Positions 1 through 12,206 of a stretch of 64,000 nucleotides of DNA are shown here, in pieces. A program made the position numbers and the translations under genes. Each line of letters begins with the position of its first letter. The stretch's first letter is position 1. The DNA lies in the NCBI GenBank assembly GCA_032433595.1, contig JASWJB010000128.1:1-64000 (forward strand), read 5' to 3'. This DNA is from Conoideocrella luteorostrata. Its lineage: Eukaryota > Ascomycota > Sordariomycetes > Hypocreales > Clavicipitaceae. The notes under the pieces are model-generated. The model did not search any database and was not told where the DNA came from. It saw nothing but the letters and a program-made list of their open reading frames with translations.

Positions 1-429
1 TTTTTTTTTTTTTTTTTTCGAAAACCTCAGAAATAGTAGTCGGCTCAGGGTAGCCCATATTCACGACTGCCTCGGCAGATGTACCTACTACTTGTCTGGC
101 GATGAGTGGGCCGCCAGATTATCCGATTCAGCATGCCCGACTGAATAAGTTCGTACGCACCGTACTATGGAGCACGGAGTATGTAAGAACAAAGTTTGTG
201 CCCCACCCAGTCCGTCTGCGGAACGCCAAGATACTGAACCAGTCGGCGTCGCGTTTGACTCTTATTCACGACATCTCGACATCGACTGTTGTCGTCGACT
301 CATCCTCTGCATATAAGAGTTTGCTGTCATAGACAGACGGAGCCGTGGTAGAGACGTCGAAAACCCCGTACATTTGACGAGCCGTACTTGCTTCCCGATT
401 TCAATCGAGCGACAACACCGGCTGGCAAG
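1..429. other. TAF12 upstream region
   Basis: The window opens with a run of 18 T. The rest is presumably the promoter and 5' leader of TAF12. A TATA-like ATATAAG lies near 311. Short open frames here look accidental. Confidence 0.5.
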
Positions 430-2524
430 ATGAATCAAGGACAAGCTCAGCAAGCGCAGGCGCAGCCCCAAGGCCAGCAGCAACCACGAGGACCCCCCAT
501 GTACCAACCAGCTCAGATAAGAAGTCTTCCCATGCTGAGCGAGGAAGAGAAGAACAAATACGAGCAAGGTTTGCGAGGACTGTGGAACAAAGCCAATAAT
601 TCTCCAGCAAATAGTCAGGAACAGAACGCGGCAAGACAAAAGATTATCGAGTTTTCGAAAATGCTTATCGGGAAGATTCAACAGCGACGACAGCAGGTAC
701 AGGTACAAGCCCAACAGGGCCAACAAAGTCAACAAGGAGGACAAGGAGGACAAGTGACAGCAAGACCACCCTCGGCCCAGGCACAACAAAAACCTCAGCA
801 GCCTTCAAATGCATCCGCTTCCATTGAGGGGCAAGCAGCGTCTACCTCTGTCGGCGCTCCTCAGAATCAGAACTCCCAGGTTACGGCAGCGGCGGGGACA
901 GCAGCAGCGGCCCAGCGACCGAAAATCCCGGACAGCATCATGCAGCATGTGAACAAAATGGCATTTCGAGCTCCAGGCCCAATAGCAAGTAAATCTGCTG
1001 CTGACGTTGCCAAGTGGGTGGAAGATATCAAGGAGAAGTATGCCCGAGCGCTTTTCACGATGGAAGGCAGCAAAAGCAAGGTTGCCAGCATGGAGAAGAT
1101 CTTGAAGGATCGAAACAATGCAGGAAAACCGCTCCAGGACGAGGAACATCGACAATACACCCTTCGAAGGGATCAGCAGTTAAAGCTCTACTCGGACGCT
1201 CACAAATGGGTAGAGGGCATACGGAAACAACAGGAAAGCATTCAAGCCGCCCAGCAACAGGCAGGCGCGGCGGCAGGTCAGAATGGTGCTTCTGCAGCAA
1301 CGCCCGCAAACCAACAAACCAGTAATGCACCAACCACCGCAAACACTGCCCAAAATACTGCTGCCCAAGCGGCCACCCAGAATGTCACGTCGTCAGTCAA
1401 CGCAGCTGTAGAGGCTACCAGAAACCAGCAGCAGCTGGCACGACCGCCTCCAGCAAACGGAACATCAACGCCAACTCCGGCCCAAGCCCAACCTAAGCCT
1501 GTGCCTGTGCCGCAACCTGCACAGCAACCCCAGAGCCAGACTCAGGTGAAAACCGAGCAACCGCATCCTCCTCCAGTGAACACTGTTCAGGCGCAGGCCG
1601 CCGCGCAATCCCAAGCGACTGCAAGAGTACAAACTCCTCAGTCTGGGACTCCCGTCACCGCGGGTGGCCCAACCCGAGCCCTGAGCCATTCTGCAGCCAT
1701 GACGCTTGCAAATCAAAGGGCCGCAAGCACTCCAGGTAGTGCTCCTGCGCTTGGTCAGCAGCCAGCTTCCTCTGCCGCTGTAGCTGTTGGGGGAGTGAAT
1801 CAAGGCGCTGTGGCACCAGGTGCAGTGCAACAACAACAACAGCAGCAGCAGCAACAACAAAACCAGCAAGGACACCCGCACGCGCACCCCACTCAAACAC
1901 AAACAGGATTTCAAGCCAAAATGCCGATCCCTAAACAACTCCCAGAGAAAGTAACGACTGTTCCACAGGGTGTCACACTTGGCGGTGGTGTTAGCGTTGG
2001 GCGCCCAACCATGTCGCAGGGCAGTGGCACTCTAGGCGGTGTTATGAACCAGCCTGCAGTTACTAGAATTCCTGCTTATAGCCACGACGCTGAGGGCGAT
2101 CATGTTTTGAGCAAGAAGAAGTTGGATGAGCTTGTTCGACAGGTCTGCGGAGGAAGTGGAGATTCACAAGATGGCAATCTATTGACACCAGAAGTTGAAG
2201 AGGTAAGAAACAAAGCAGCAGCCCTTCCAGAGGTAATAATCACGTGGAAGCTAACATTTTTCTTAGAGTGTGTTAAATATGGCCGATTCTTTTGTAGATA
2301 ACGTCTTGCATACTGCTTGCCGCAACGCCAAGGAGCGAGGATCCAAAGTTTTGGAAATTCGAGACCTTCAATTGGTACTTGAGCGAACCTACAACATCCG
2401 CGTCCCGGGATACTCGTCAGATGAACTCCGAACCGTTCGCAAAGTTCAACCCTCACCCGGTTGGATTGCCAAGATGAGTGCCGTTCAGGCCGCCAAGGTA
2501 ATGCCTGGAAAAGGCGACCCTTGA
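430..2524 (+). CDS. TAF12: Transcription initiation factor TFIID/SAGA subunit 12 (TAF12)
   Basis: Predicted 676-residue TAF12, a histone-fold subunit shared by TFIID and the SAGA coactivator, acting in the nucleus by pairing with TAF4 or ADA1. Two exons are split by an intron at 2203-2266 (phase 0), which joins ..LTPEVEE to SVLNMADSF... The histone fold spans about residues 558-640 ([10 protein letters not shown], then ADSFVDNVL, then [18 protein letters not shown]), and the chain ends [14 protein letters not shown] as expected for the family. A conserved N-terminal block ([18 protein letters not shown]) lies near residue 35. The long middle is Q/A/P-rich, with a polyQ run encoded at about 1829-1870. 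The open frame extends upstream only through a TTG at 388, so the ATG at 430 is taken as the start. Confidence 0.93.
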
Positions 2525-3893
2525 TGAAGACTTATATGCTTTAGGAGTTGGAGGACTTGGTTTCTCTGTCACATGCACGGAATGGACACCGGGGAATGGC
2601 GTTTGGCTGGTCAGTCTTTTGTATGACTTGGCTTCTAACATTTGTTGTAATGATACGACGGTATTTTCGCGGATATCCCAAAAAACGAGGCGAAAACTAG
2701 GAGTAGGTTGGTAGAGAAACGTTAGGTGTAGAATCCAGCGGCTCCTGGCAACAGTTAGTTGGTCAAATTGGAGACACATCTTTATCAAGTCGGATGAGCG
2801 TTGGCCTATGCATGTCTCAGTGCAGTAGTCGTACAGATTATTCGGTAATGCACATATGTGCACCTTGCATGTAAATGCCTTCTGTTTAACTGGAATAAAT
2901 TCTTTAAATCAAGAAAACACCCAGAGAAGGAATTTGCGCAGCTTAGCCCGTGCTCCGGCAAGGAATTGCTAGTGACCGTGGTATTGGAAGCTTTGTGACT
3001 GCTGCAGATGGAAGGCAAACGGAGAGACATAGACTTCGCAAACGCGTGGCGAGATAAGACTTGCTGCGCCAGCTCGCTTGTCTGGGGAGTCAACGACGAT
3101 GGCAATGCAGGCTAGACACTAGCCCACCGTCTATCCTACGGAATACTACGGAGTAGATAAAGCAGTTGATCTCATAAAATACTGCAGACTGGTTGGCCTG
3201 TTGACCTGTTATCGTATCGAACACTGGGTAGCTCCAGGAGCACGCCGGAATCGAAAACGTCACTCGGTGCCGCCTGGAGGCTCCACAGTCCATCCAATAA
3301 GCAACGAGGGTATGATTACCTGAGCGGCTCCAGCTTCAAAACGCAGGTGCGGAAGGACTGTTGGGAGGTTCGGTACGTACCCGCCATGGTCAAGTGGGCA
3401 ATCGGTACTGGGCGTCGCGTGCGCGCTGCCGCCTCACCCAAGTATCCTTTTTGCCCCAAACTCATGTGCTTATTGCACCGGCGCCGCTGCTCCGTGACCC
3501 AAAGGCTGTCTCCAATCTTGAGCTCGAACCTTCCTTGGACTTCGAGGCCTAAACGACAACCACCACCACACTCACCTGATACGCCGCCTTCGCTCAGTCA
3601 ACCAGATCATCGAATCGCTGTGCAATCACTTCCCTCACTATCCGGACTGCAGAACTGGCAAGTTTGGTCTTTCTCTGACGTTCGTTTTCCTTCCCTGACC
3701 ATCGATTTTGCCATCGTGCGCGCCGCCCTTGGGAGCCAGGGACTGCAGACGTCGCAGTTGAGCACGCCAACGCGACCCGACAACTACACTCCAGTAATTT
3801 CCCTCTTCATTCGTTCATAAACCCATCGGCCAACATCTAGCAGTGCACGTGGCCTGTTTTCCGCACCCTCGATACACATAGCCATCGGCCGCA
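2525..3893. other. Intergenic region TAF12-RPN3
   Basis: Presumably the 3' UTR of TAF12 followed by the promoter and leader of RPN3. It carries a TACGGAGTA motif near 3145. Open frames at 3347-3820 and 3361-3552 show no family resemblance and no good start, so I see no gene. Confidence 0.5.
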
Positions 3894-5861
3894 ATGCCCG
3901 GCAAGACGCCCAAGAGTAACGGCAACGAGCCGATTGAAAACGATATCAGGAGTAACGGCGACGTCGAGATGAAGGACTCTGGTAAGACCAAGGGCAAGAA
4001 AGGTGCCAAGGATGGTGATGACGAAGTCACCCGTGTTGTTCCCATCACAAAGACATCAAAGCAATCATCGAAGCAGCCACAGGATGCTGACGGTGACGTG
4101 TCTATGGCTGGTGACGATGCAGCCCATGACGGCGAGGAGGTTGATCCCGTCGTTCAAACAGTAGCAGGTAAGCTTGAAACAAATTTTCACCTTTAATGAC
4201 TCTGCAGTGTGCATCTTATGTCTGAGCCTTTAAAGCATCATGGATGTGCCCAGACGAGATAAATGCTCAATTTGTGTTCTCGAGTCGCTGACAATATTTT
4301 CTTACTCATGATGATAGACATCAAGAGTAACTTTGCATTATTAGATCGCGCGGTCGCGCTGTTTGATGCTAGGTTCTCTCTTCGAGCCCTGCGGTCTATT
4401 TCCCTCATCCGCAAGCGTCTAACACCAGACATTATTGGTCAAGTCATTGTCGACACCTTCCCTGCTACCGTGACGTCTGGCAACATTGCGAAGAATCTCC
4501 TCATTGCTATCGGACGTGAGAACATGCCTCTAGGCCGCCAGGCCGGCTCTGAAATGGATGTTGACACCACGGAATTCAAGTCAGCTAAGAACGGCAAGAA
4601 GGAGAACAAGGAAATCATCCCTGAAGTCGACATTTATCTTGGCATTTTGATCCAAGTCTACCTTTTTGACTCGAAAAAGTTTCAAGAGGGTGCCGAATTC
4701 TCTAAGAACCTCTCAGAACGCATCCAGGCCCTGAACCGTCGCACTCTTGACTCTCTCTCTTCCAAGGTCTACTTCTACTACTCTCTCTTCTGTGAGCATA
4801 TTCCGCCGCAACCGACGTCTCACGAATCGCCCATAGTTTCCATCAGACCGACTTTGTTGGCTGCTTTGCGAACAGCTGTCCTTCGAAAGGATATCGACAC
4901 CCAAGCCTCAGTCATCGTGCTGTTACTGAGAAATTACCTATTGACATCGCACATCAGCCAAGCTGATTTGCTCGTTTCTCATACCCAGTTCCCTGAAAAT
5001 GCCGTCAACAACCAGGTAGCCCGATTCCTATACTACTTGGGCCGTATCAGAGCCATCCAGTTGCGATACACCGAGGCTCATGAGCACCTGACTGCCGCCA
5101 CTCGCAAAGCTCCTTCCAGCAACTGTGCCGTTGGCTTTTCACAAACAGCCACCAAGCTTCTAATGGTTGTTGAACTGTTGATGGGAGACATTCCTGAGAG
5201 AGCCACTTTCCGGCAGCCAACTCTGGAGGACGCCCTTCATCCATACTTCTTGCTGGTGCAGGCGGTGCGCGTGGGCAATCTGGAGGACTTTGAGACGGCT
5301 ATCGCAGACCATGCTGATACTTTCCGACGCGATGGCACGTACTCTCTCATTCTGCGTCTACGGCAAAATGTCATCAAGACCGGCATCCGCATGATGTCCC
5401 TTTCATATTCTCGTATTTCACTGCGAGATATTTGCATTCGCCTACACCTCGGTAGCGAGGAGTCTGCCGAGTACATCGTGGCCAAGGCCATCCGTGATGG
5501 AGTCATTGAAGCCAGTCTGGACCGTGAGCGAGGTTTCATGAAGAGCAAGGAAGTTGGCGATGTCTATGCCACGAGAGAACCTGGCGAGGCTTTCCACGAT
5601 CGAATCCGAGCTTGTCTTGCCCTGCACGATGAGAGTGTTAAGGTACGTGGTTTTTTTTTTTTTTTCAAATCTATAATCTCTGCAAGCAAAATACAAGCTA
5701 ACAAGGGTTATTTACAGGCCATGCGCTTCCCAATGAATCAACATCGCCTTGAACTTAAGAATGCTCAAGAAGCCCGAGAGCGCGAGCGTGAGATGGCCAA
5801 GGAGATCCAAGAGGGCGATCTAGACGAAGATGACCTTGGTGGCGATTTTGATGGCATGTAA
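3894..5861 (+). CDS. RPN3: 26S proteasome regulatory subunit Rpn3 (PSMD3)
   Basis: Predicted 580-residue Rpn3, a PCI-domain scaffold subunit of the 19S lid of the proteasome. Introns lie at 4168-4317 (phase 1, rejoining ..VQTVA to DIKSNFALLDRAVALFDARF) and 5643-5717 (phase 0). The N-terminus is a charged disordered tail of about 90 residues. A helical-repeat body follows, then a PCI-type winged helix (SLSYSRISLRDICIRLHLGS near residue 450). The C-terminal tail is acidic and ends GDFDGM. The second intron is 75 bp, has no in-frame stop and starts with a long T tract, so retention would add 25 residues rather than truncate the protein. The ATG at 3894 sits in ordinary context and the length fits the family. 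Confidence 0.95.
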
Positions 5862-6521
5862 TTTTTTTTTGTTCATTGCTTATTCCTCCTGTGTCATTAT
5901 TTTGCCATTGGTACACCACAGATTACTATTATCAAGCAACGTTTGCAAATCAACGGATGCCGTGTCTGCGATGCTGTCGTATGGAACGAATACGCTCCCC
6001 AGCATGGAACAAGGTGGAAGGCGCCAGCCCCAGGTTCGTATTCCTATTGATTACTCACCATGGGACGTCGCTGGTATACGGAGGGCAGAAGCTACTTAAG
6101 CTTTGTACGAGGTGATTGAAATTTGGGGAAGGGGGGATGTGGAAGGCTGATAGAGATGGACTGATTTCTTGGCCTAGGGGTTAAAGAAACTGGGCATTAA
6201 TATACGGGGCCTTTTGTGCTTTGGACTTGTGTATTAGATACCACAGATTTGTGGTGCAAGTGAAACTGGAGGTGTTGAATATTGATAATTGGTGTTTGCT
6301 ATCAGACGTGTTACTATGTGCCAACGGTAGACGAAAGCCTCTCTTGCTGTTAAAGCATCATGTCATGTCTTCAATCTCCAGCTTACCTGCTTACACATTA
6401 TGAGGTCCCACTTGATATCAGTTAATCCAGTTGCAGATTACCGTGACAAACCCAACTATCTATCAGCGTCACTAACGGTATACATTATATCAGCTGGATC
6501 AGCCTCGTGCAACGGTCATCC
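5862..6521. other. Intergenic gap between convergent 3' ends
   Basis: Lies between the ends of RPN3 and the membrane-protein gene on the other strand. A T-run follows the RPN3 stop directly. Nothing else is recognised. Confidence 0.5.
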
Positions 6522-7573
6522 CTACTTTTCACGGCCTTGTTTCCATCCCTGCTTCCATCCGTCTTTCCAGGCTTGGCGAAATGACACCTTAACGCGGTCA
6601 TTACCCGGTCGATGCTCGTACTCGATGCGCACGGCATCTTCCGAGAACCGCCCCCTCCACAGACTCGACAAGATCCATATCTGAAGAACACCAAGCAGAC
6701 TGTTGGCAAAACACACATCAGGCAATCAGGTCATTGAGACAAGCATCGATCATAGAAACAGGAGACAAAAGTACTTACCATGAAGCAGCCGCGACACTCA
6801 TACACATCACAGCCGCCGGAAACACCCCAGCCCGTCTCGTCGCTGGATGGCACGGCCTCTTCTTACGCTTACCGCACCCCTTGTTGGTGAGAACATCCAT
6901 GTTCTTCTCGTTTTCGTACGGCCTAGACAGCACAACTGCCGCGATGCCCAACCCCATGCTTGTGCACCAGAGGAGAAAGCAGGCAGTGCAGAAAAGTGAG
7001 AATGAGGCCGTTGGCTTGGGCGTCTCAGCCGAAGCAGATGAGTAGCGCAGCCGGGAGCAAATGGAGATTATGAAGAAGATGGCCTGGGCTCTTTCTTTAG
7101 CTTTCTCTCCCCATAATTCGAGTTTCTAAGCAGCAACAAACAATGATGGAATTGTAAACATGCGGTCAACATACAATGCACAACATGACTATCCCCATCG
7201 TCCGGCTCGTCTTCAACTCATCACCCACATCTACGACCCTCGCGGCGCTTCCGAGCAGGAAGAATGCCAGCACCCATTGCAGCAGCACAAGATAATTCGA
7301 CTGCTGATACACCCTCAGAATAGTGCCTGGTGGTGAGAAGCGCGGGTTCCTGAGCATTTCCCGAAAGGTCGCGTTTGTCGGGCGCTTCACTATGCCTGGT
7401 TCCAGTTCAGACACGGTGTGAATTTTCTGTTGCTGTTGTTGCTGTTGGCTGTAGTCTGTCATGGGAATTGCGTGCGTTTCGTGCTCGTGCAGGAGCGCTT
7501 GGGACGATTCCTCCCTTGCGGCGGAGGGGTATGAGAATGAGGCATCCTTGTGTTTATCCTGGTCTGGGGCCAT
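6522..7573 (-). CDS. Four-helix (MARVEL-like) integral membrane protein, function unknown
   Basis: Predicted 293-residue protein in three exons (7573-7175, 7083-6779, 6699-6522). Both junctions were chosen because they keep frame and complete hydrophobic helices. The N-terminal 90 residues are polar with a Q7 run. Four predicted membrane segments follow: about 93-113 (YLVLLQWVLAFFLLGSAARV), 125-144 (TMGIVMLCI joined to AIFFIISIC across intron 1), 163-185 (FLLWCTSMGLGIAAVVLS) and 208-236 (AAVMCMSVAAAS joined to LLGVLQIWIL across intron 2). The C-terminus is basic (GWKQGWKQGREK). Number and spacing of helices resemble fungal MARVEL-type proteins, but I see no diagnostic motif. A closer acceptor for intron 1 at 7126 is possible but breaks helix 2. 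Confidence 0.72.
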
Positions 7574-9000
7574 GGTGCATTTGGCGAGATTCTACTCCGT
7601 AGGCTGTCTGTAATCGGGAACGCGATGCTGTGCGGTGGACAGCAGGAGGCATCATCTACTCTCTCTCCTTGAAGCAAACAGACGGGACTAATTGGTGAAT
7701 GAGGCTCGTTGGCCGCGTCTCAGAGACTGGCGACACTCCTACTTGGGCAATACGAAGTACGAAGGGTTCACGTCAATGTCTTAGCGCTTCAAGTTGCTTC
7801 ACATGGCTTGCACTAGCACGGGTGCCAGGCTAGCCTAAAGCAAGCATGAAAGAACTTGGGGATATTTGGCCTTGCGGATACCGAACGATCGCGTTAGTTC
7901 GCGAGCTATAATTGTGCCCGCAGCCTACATAATCGCTGGGACTGACTCCGTAATCGCCTCGTAACGCTCGATAACCTACGGAGTACTCTGTAGACTATCA
8001 ACTGACTCTATCTCTATGCTTCGGGAACTGCTCAGAGGCGCCACATCAATCCCGCCAACTTATTCATGGCCCGACATCACAATATAGCGGTGGGAATCAC
8101 ATGAAGTAGCTTTTTTGACGATACTGAGTGGAACGGCCGTCTCCCTGCGAAGCACGCTTGCACCACGGCGAGGTTTCTCAATCCGACGATGGCACTGCCC
8201 ACGCCAAAACAGTCGAGACTTTCCGTGGCCGCGACAGGTAAGTATCTCGATTCTGGGAACTTGCTCTGACAGCCGAGGGAGCAATCACGAAATGCTGCGC
8301 CGACAAAGAGCTTTGCGTTTTGTTGTGATAGTGCGGCCTGTGATGCCCAGCGGTAGGTATCCCGATGCTCTGTAATGGGCGTATTTCAATAGCATATACT
8401 CCGTACGGAGTAGGGAGTACTCCGTATCTAGAGCTTAATAAAGAAGACTCAAAGCTAGCACACAAAGATTCCTCGCAGACTGGATAGGAATAATAGAACA
8501 ATAGAGTAGTTTCATCTTGTGCCTGGGAAGGAAAAACAATAAAACCATATTTCAGATTTCGTTGCTTTTGGCTTGGAATTACTGGCGACCTACTCCGTAC
8601 TGTACAAGTGTGAAGCTGGGACTGCGAGCTCTCCAGTCACTGAGTCACCTACGGAGTACTCGCCACTACCCACCTGCAGGTGGGACTTGACCCGAAGTCA
8701 GCCTTGTGGGGGTTGAGGCGCGCCTTGTGTGCGCCCTTGCATCGACGGTTGTCAATGCAGGCCATCGTACGGTCCGTGTGAGGCAAGCTTAAGCTTAGGT
8801 GTTGACTCATAAGCACGAAATAGAGGCCGTTATCATACTTAAAATATGGAATTGGTATGCCCCCCCACAGGTTCTACTTTGGAATTAACAGCTTTTAAGA
8901 GCAGGTTACTTACTGGTTGAATAATTTGGCTTAATCACCATACGGCTAGTTCCTCCATCTGCATTGTCACCTGTGCTTAATACTTTTACCAGACTTCATC
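7574..9000. other. Intergenic region rich in TACTCCGTA-type motifs
   Basis: No gene seen. It holds a dense set of the palindromic motif: 7593-7601, 7977-7985, 8397-8412 (a perfect 16-bp palindrome made of the motif and its complement), 8418-8426, 8591-8599 and 8650-8658. It must also carry the divergent promoters of the membrane protein and the LRR gene. Confidence 0.6.
8397..8426. repeat. Clustered TACTCCGTA palindromic motif
   Basis: A 16-bp perfect palindrome, TACTCCGTACGGAGTA, is followed after five bases by another TACTCCGTA. This is the densest example of a motif that recurs in gaps across the window. Confidence 0.8.
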
Positions 9001-11037
9001 ATGTCTACCGCTACGGATATTCAACTTGAGCGTCCTGCAGTTTTGATTGAGGCCAAAAAAGGGCCTGTAAGCGAGGCGGATGCACTTCTCGAGGAAGCCA
9101 TCCACTTGGCTTGTATTTGCCGGACGTCACTTGCCACGCTCGACGGGATCAAGCATCTCGTCGACCCATCCCGCGCCTACACGGCAGATGAAGTCCTGGC
9201 GTTGCCTCTCACAGAGTATCGCGCCCCTGATGAGCTTTACAACTTGCCACGTCGTCGATCTGCTCGCCATGCACTGGCTGTGCTGCTCGCTCCGTTACTA
9301 TACCCCGTTGAGGAAGGGTCCTTGACGGCAATTATTCGCTACGACGCAGATCGCGTGCGTCTTCGTGCGTGGGCGGCGCTCCAGCGGAAATATGATTTAC
9401 TGCAAGCCACGAAACAGAATGGCCGTAGCACCATGGATATGGCAGATGGTGCTGGACCAGGTGTACGTGCTCCGGTTTGGGCTTCGCGAATTATTCGGCA
9501 AGGGGAATGGGACCCCGTCAAAACATCCGTCTCGGTGGATGGCGTACCTGGGATTCCGATGCCTGTGAAGGTCTCTCAAAGAGACCAGCTGGAGCCTTTC
9601 TTCAGACATTTACGAGCGAACGGCACGCATGAGGTGAATGGAGGGCAAGAAGCACAAGGAGGCAAAGAGCTGGATGGGGGGAAGGGCGAGCCTTATTACC
9701 AGGTGAGAGGAGCGGAGTTCCGGAAAGGCGTCGTGTATGAGGATGGACGTATGGATCTGTGCAAAATGGTGGTTGGGCCGGATCATATTTGGTCGCTGGT
9801 GCAGAGTCTGCGAGGCAATCAGTTTGTACGGCATTTCCTGCTGGGGAATAATATCATTGGGCAGTCGGGAGCGCGGGCGATAGCCACATTTATTAACGAG
9901 CTTCCTGAGAGAATGGAGACTTGGTACCTTGCGGGAAATTGTATCGATGGCGCGGGTTTCAAGGAAATTGTGGATGCTATGGTTGCATCCCCGGCCGTGA
10001 CGAATGTCTGGATGAAACGCAATCCATTGGGTCCAGCGTCCGCGCATGACATCTATCGCCTTGTTACGACGACGCCGAACCTGCGGACTTTGGATCTTGA
10101 CCAGACTGAGCTGGGTGACAGTGGTGTGGCGGATCTTTTTACTCAGCTGGCTGCGTATTCTGGTCCTGACGGATCAGTCCTGCCCCTTCGACATGTATAT
10201 CTCAACGGATGTGGCATCTCGATCAGAGGCGCCGCAGCGATAGGCTCGTTTCTCGCCAATCCCCATTGTGCTTTGTCTTCACTATATCTATCTTGCAATC
10301 CGCTCGGAAATGGAGGCGTTGAAGCACTGGCTACTGCACTGCCCAAGGCACCGTATCTAGCCCGGCTGTCATTTCAATCAGTCGGAGTTGGCACCCAAGG
10401 TGTCGTGGCGCTGTGCAAAGCTGTGAGCAAACACAACAGTGTTCGATGCGTCGATCTGGGACAGGCATTCGCGACGGAGGATCTGCAGCAGGCATACAAT
10501 TACATCCAGGACGGAGCTGTCCCCGCGTTGTGCGGGCTGCTGAAGACATCTCAACAGCTTGAGTACCTCAACCTCGGCCACTCTGCCATCACAAACGTCA
10601 GCCTATCCGACATATCGTCAGCCATTCTGCAGAGCCCTTCGCTGCTGTACTATTCCGCCTCGTCGATTGTTCCGGATCCCACTCGCAAAGCAGCTACTTT
10701 TATTCCCTCGCGTGATCTGCACTTTCCGGACCCGGCGTCCCCGCTGCATGCTGAGATCATGGCCGATAAGGCAGTCCGTCAGCATTTGGAGACCAACGTG
10801 AAGGCGAAATATGGCCCGGACATGTCGTATGTGGAGTTTCGACAGGGGGAGAAGCGCTGGTTGATGAATGATAAAGAGGATGTTCGGAAAATTGACAGTG
10901 TCTATCGAAATAGGGATGCCGGCATGGCACGACGAGGGTTGATAACTCTGGTTAAACAGTGGGATGGGGCCGATGATACTCTTGCTCAGATCAAGATGGC
11001 GGAGGTGCCGGAGTTGAGTGCAGCTGTGGCGGCGTAG
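9001..11037 (+). CDS. Leucine-rich-repeat protein, RNase-inhibitor type
   Basis: A 678-residue single-exon gene starting at an ATG. Residues 1-250 are a mostly helical region without a family I can name. From about 255 to 560 there are repeats of the RNase-inhibitor LRR kind, alternating strand motifs (FLLGNNIIGQSGARAIATF, LRTLDLDQTELGDSGVADLF, LSSLYLSCNPLGNGGVEAL, LEYLNLGHSAIT) with helices. The C-terminal 100 residues are charged. Such repeats are protein-binding platforms; no NACHT, F-box or kinase domain is visible, so it is not a full NLR. It sits alone between two long motif-rich gaps. An unrelated function cannot be excluded. Confidence 0.85.
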   Translation: MSTATDIQLERPAVLIEAKKGPVSEADALLEEAIHLACICRTSLATLDGIKHLVDPSRAYTADEVLALPLTEYRAPDELYNLPRRRSARHALAVLLAPLLYPVEEGSLTAIIRYDADRVRLRAWAALQRKYDLLQATKQNGRSTMDMADGAGPGVRAPVWASRIIRQGEWDPVKTSVSVDGVPGIPMPVKVSQRDQLEPFFRHLRANGTHEVNGGQEAQGGKELDGGKGEPYYQVRGAEFRKGVVYEDGRMDLCKMVVGPDHIWSLVQSLRGNQFVRHFLLGNNIIGQSGARAIATFINELPERMETWYLAGNCIDGAGFKEIVDAMVASPAVTNVWMKRNPLGPASAHDIYRLVTTTPNLRTLDLDQTELGDSGVADLFTQLAAYSGPDGSVLPLRHVYLNGCGISIRGAAAIGSFLANPHCALSSLYLSCNPLGNGGVEALATALPKAPYLARLSFQSVGVGTQGVVALCKAVSKHNSVRCVDLGQAFATEDLQQAYNYIQDGAVPALCGLLKTSQQLEYLNLGHSAITNVSLSDISSAILQSPSLLYYSASSIVPDPTRKAATFIPSRDLHFPDPASPLHAEIMADKAVRQHLETNVKAKYGPDMSYVEFRQGEKRWLMNDKEDVRKIDSVYRNRDAGMARRGLITLVKQWDGADDTLAQIKMAEVPELSAAVAA

Positions 11038-12206
11038 TCTGGCTCGTGGCTCGACAGCCTCGCTGGCTCTGCGTGACCCTAACGATGCCGTGAGTGGTAT
11101 TGTGTTGTTGTTTTTTTTTTTTGGCTTTTTTTTTTTTTTTGTGCCGGCTGTAGATGCAGGTTGCACAGTATGTAGTTAGGAGATCTGTTGCTTTCTGACG
11201 ATCGTTATGGCGGTTTTTCTCAATGCCAGTGTGCTCGGGTAATAAGTCATCTAGGTACGGAGTATTTAGTCGCTAATCCTGGTCTAGACAGGTTGGTGCG
11301 TTCATTCGTTAAGAGAGTGTCCGAGATTGATTCTTCCAAGCTCGTCCCAAGGTACTCCGTAGCCGTGAACGATGCAATATATACTATCTTGGGTGCGGGC
11401 CTCGTACGATGTCATTGAGTATAATAACTGTCATATGATAATTTCCCCAGCCGAGTCCCAAGGTCGTGCCAGTTGATATCGACGAATCCCCACTCTACCG
11501 ACACTCACCCCAGGCCCAGGCTCCCCCAGATCCGCTTGAGCTGCGGTCCGCCCGCCATCTCCACTCTGCTGCCCATCAATGTCAGACAGATCCTTAATGC
11601 CCAGTTAAATTGACATAGATCTGCACAAAGCCGTGTTCGGCCTAGCTATGTGACACCCTCACCTCGGTGTGCTTTGCCTTTTTTGGCCCCGCCAGCGAAG
11701 ACTGCCGCGAGAGGAGCTTGACAAGATGCAGCCCACTCAACTTCAAGCCGCCGGTCGTCTTGGTCCTGCTTCTCCTCAGTCAAGCTTTTGACGCTCTTCA
11801 CTCCACCTTCTTTGCCAACTTGTTCTCACCTTGCCGCCCCTATTTGCCATCCCCCTGTGTATATCACGGGACGGCTTGGATTGCTAGTCAGTCTGCGGAG
11901 CAGGCAAGCCCTACTGATCCCCCTGCGCTCCCAAGAGATCTGCTTGATCCAGTCAATTCTGTGGAGAGTTGCAGCTCCTTGCCTGTAGACTGCCCCCCCC
12001 TTTTTCCTCCACATCCTGTCCTGTCTTCACCAGAAGCGCGATCCGCGGCTGGCTGACCCGGAGCATTTACTCAACCAACGTCACCTAACGGAGCTGTTTT
12101 CGGTCTCATTTTCGCCTGCCTGCCGGTTCAGGGTGAGAAAAGCCGGCGCTCGTCTATATACGGCTTTGGACTGTAGCTGCCCCGGGGCCGACCATCCTCA
12201 TGACAG
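11038..12206. other. Intergenic region
   Basis: T-runs at about 11110-11145 follow the LRR stop, presumably its 3' UTR. TACTCCGTA-type motifs occur near 11257 and 11352. Pyrimidine-rich DNA leads into the Zn2Cys6 gene. No convincing gene. Confidence 0.5.

Noticed and set aside
388..429. N-terminal extension of TAF12 from position 388
   Set aside because: The upstream codon is TTG; the first ATG in frame is at 430 and gives a family-like N-terminus.
262..2456. Long minus-strand frames opposite TAF12
   Set aside because: They mirror the Q/A-rich codons of the real gene and have no recognisable protein features.
3347..3820. 157-codon frame between TAF12 and RPN3
   Set aside because: Pro/Ser-rich frame in leader-like DNA, no motif, directly upstream of RPN3; likely chance.
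7126..7174. Short 49-bp version of intron 1 in the four-helix protein gene
   Set aside because: Keeps frame but inserts charged residues into helix 2; the 91-bp version gives a continuous hydrophobic helix.
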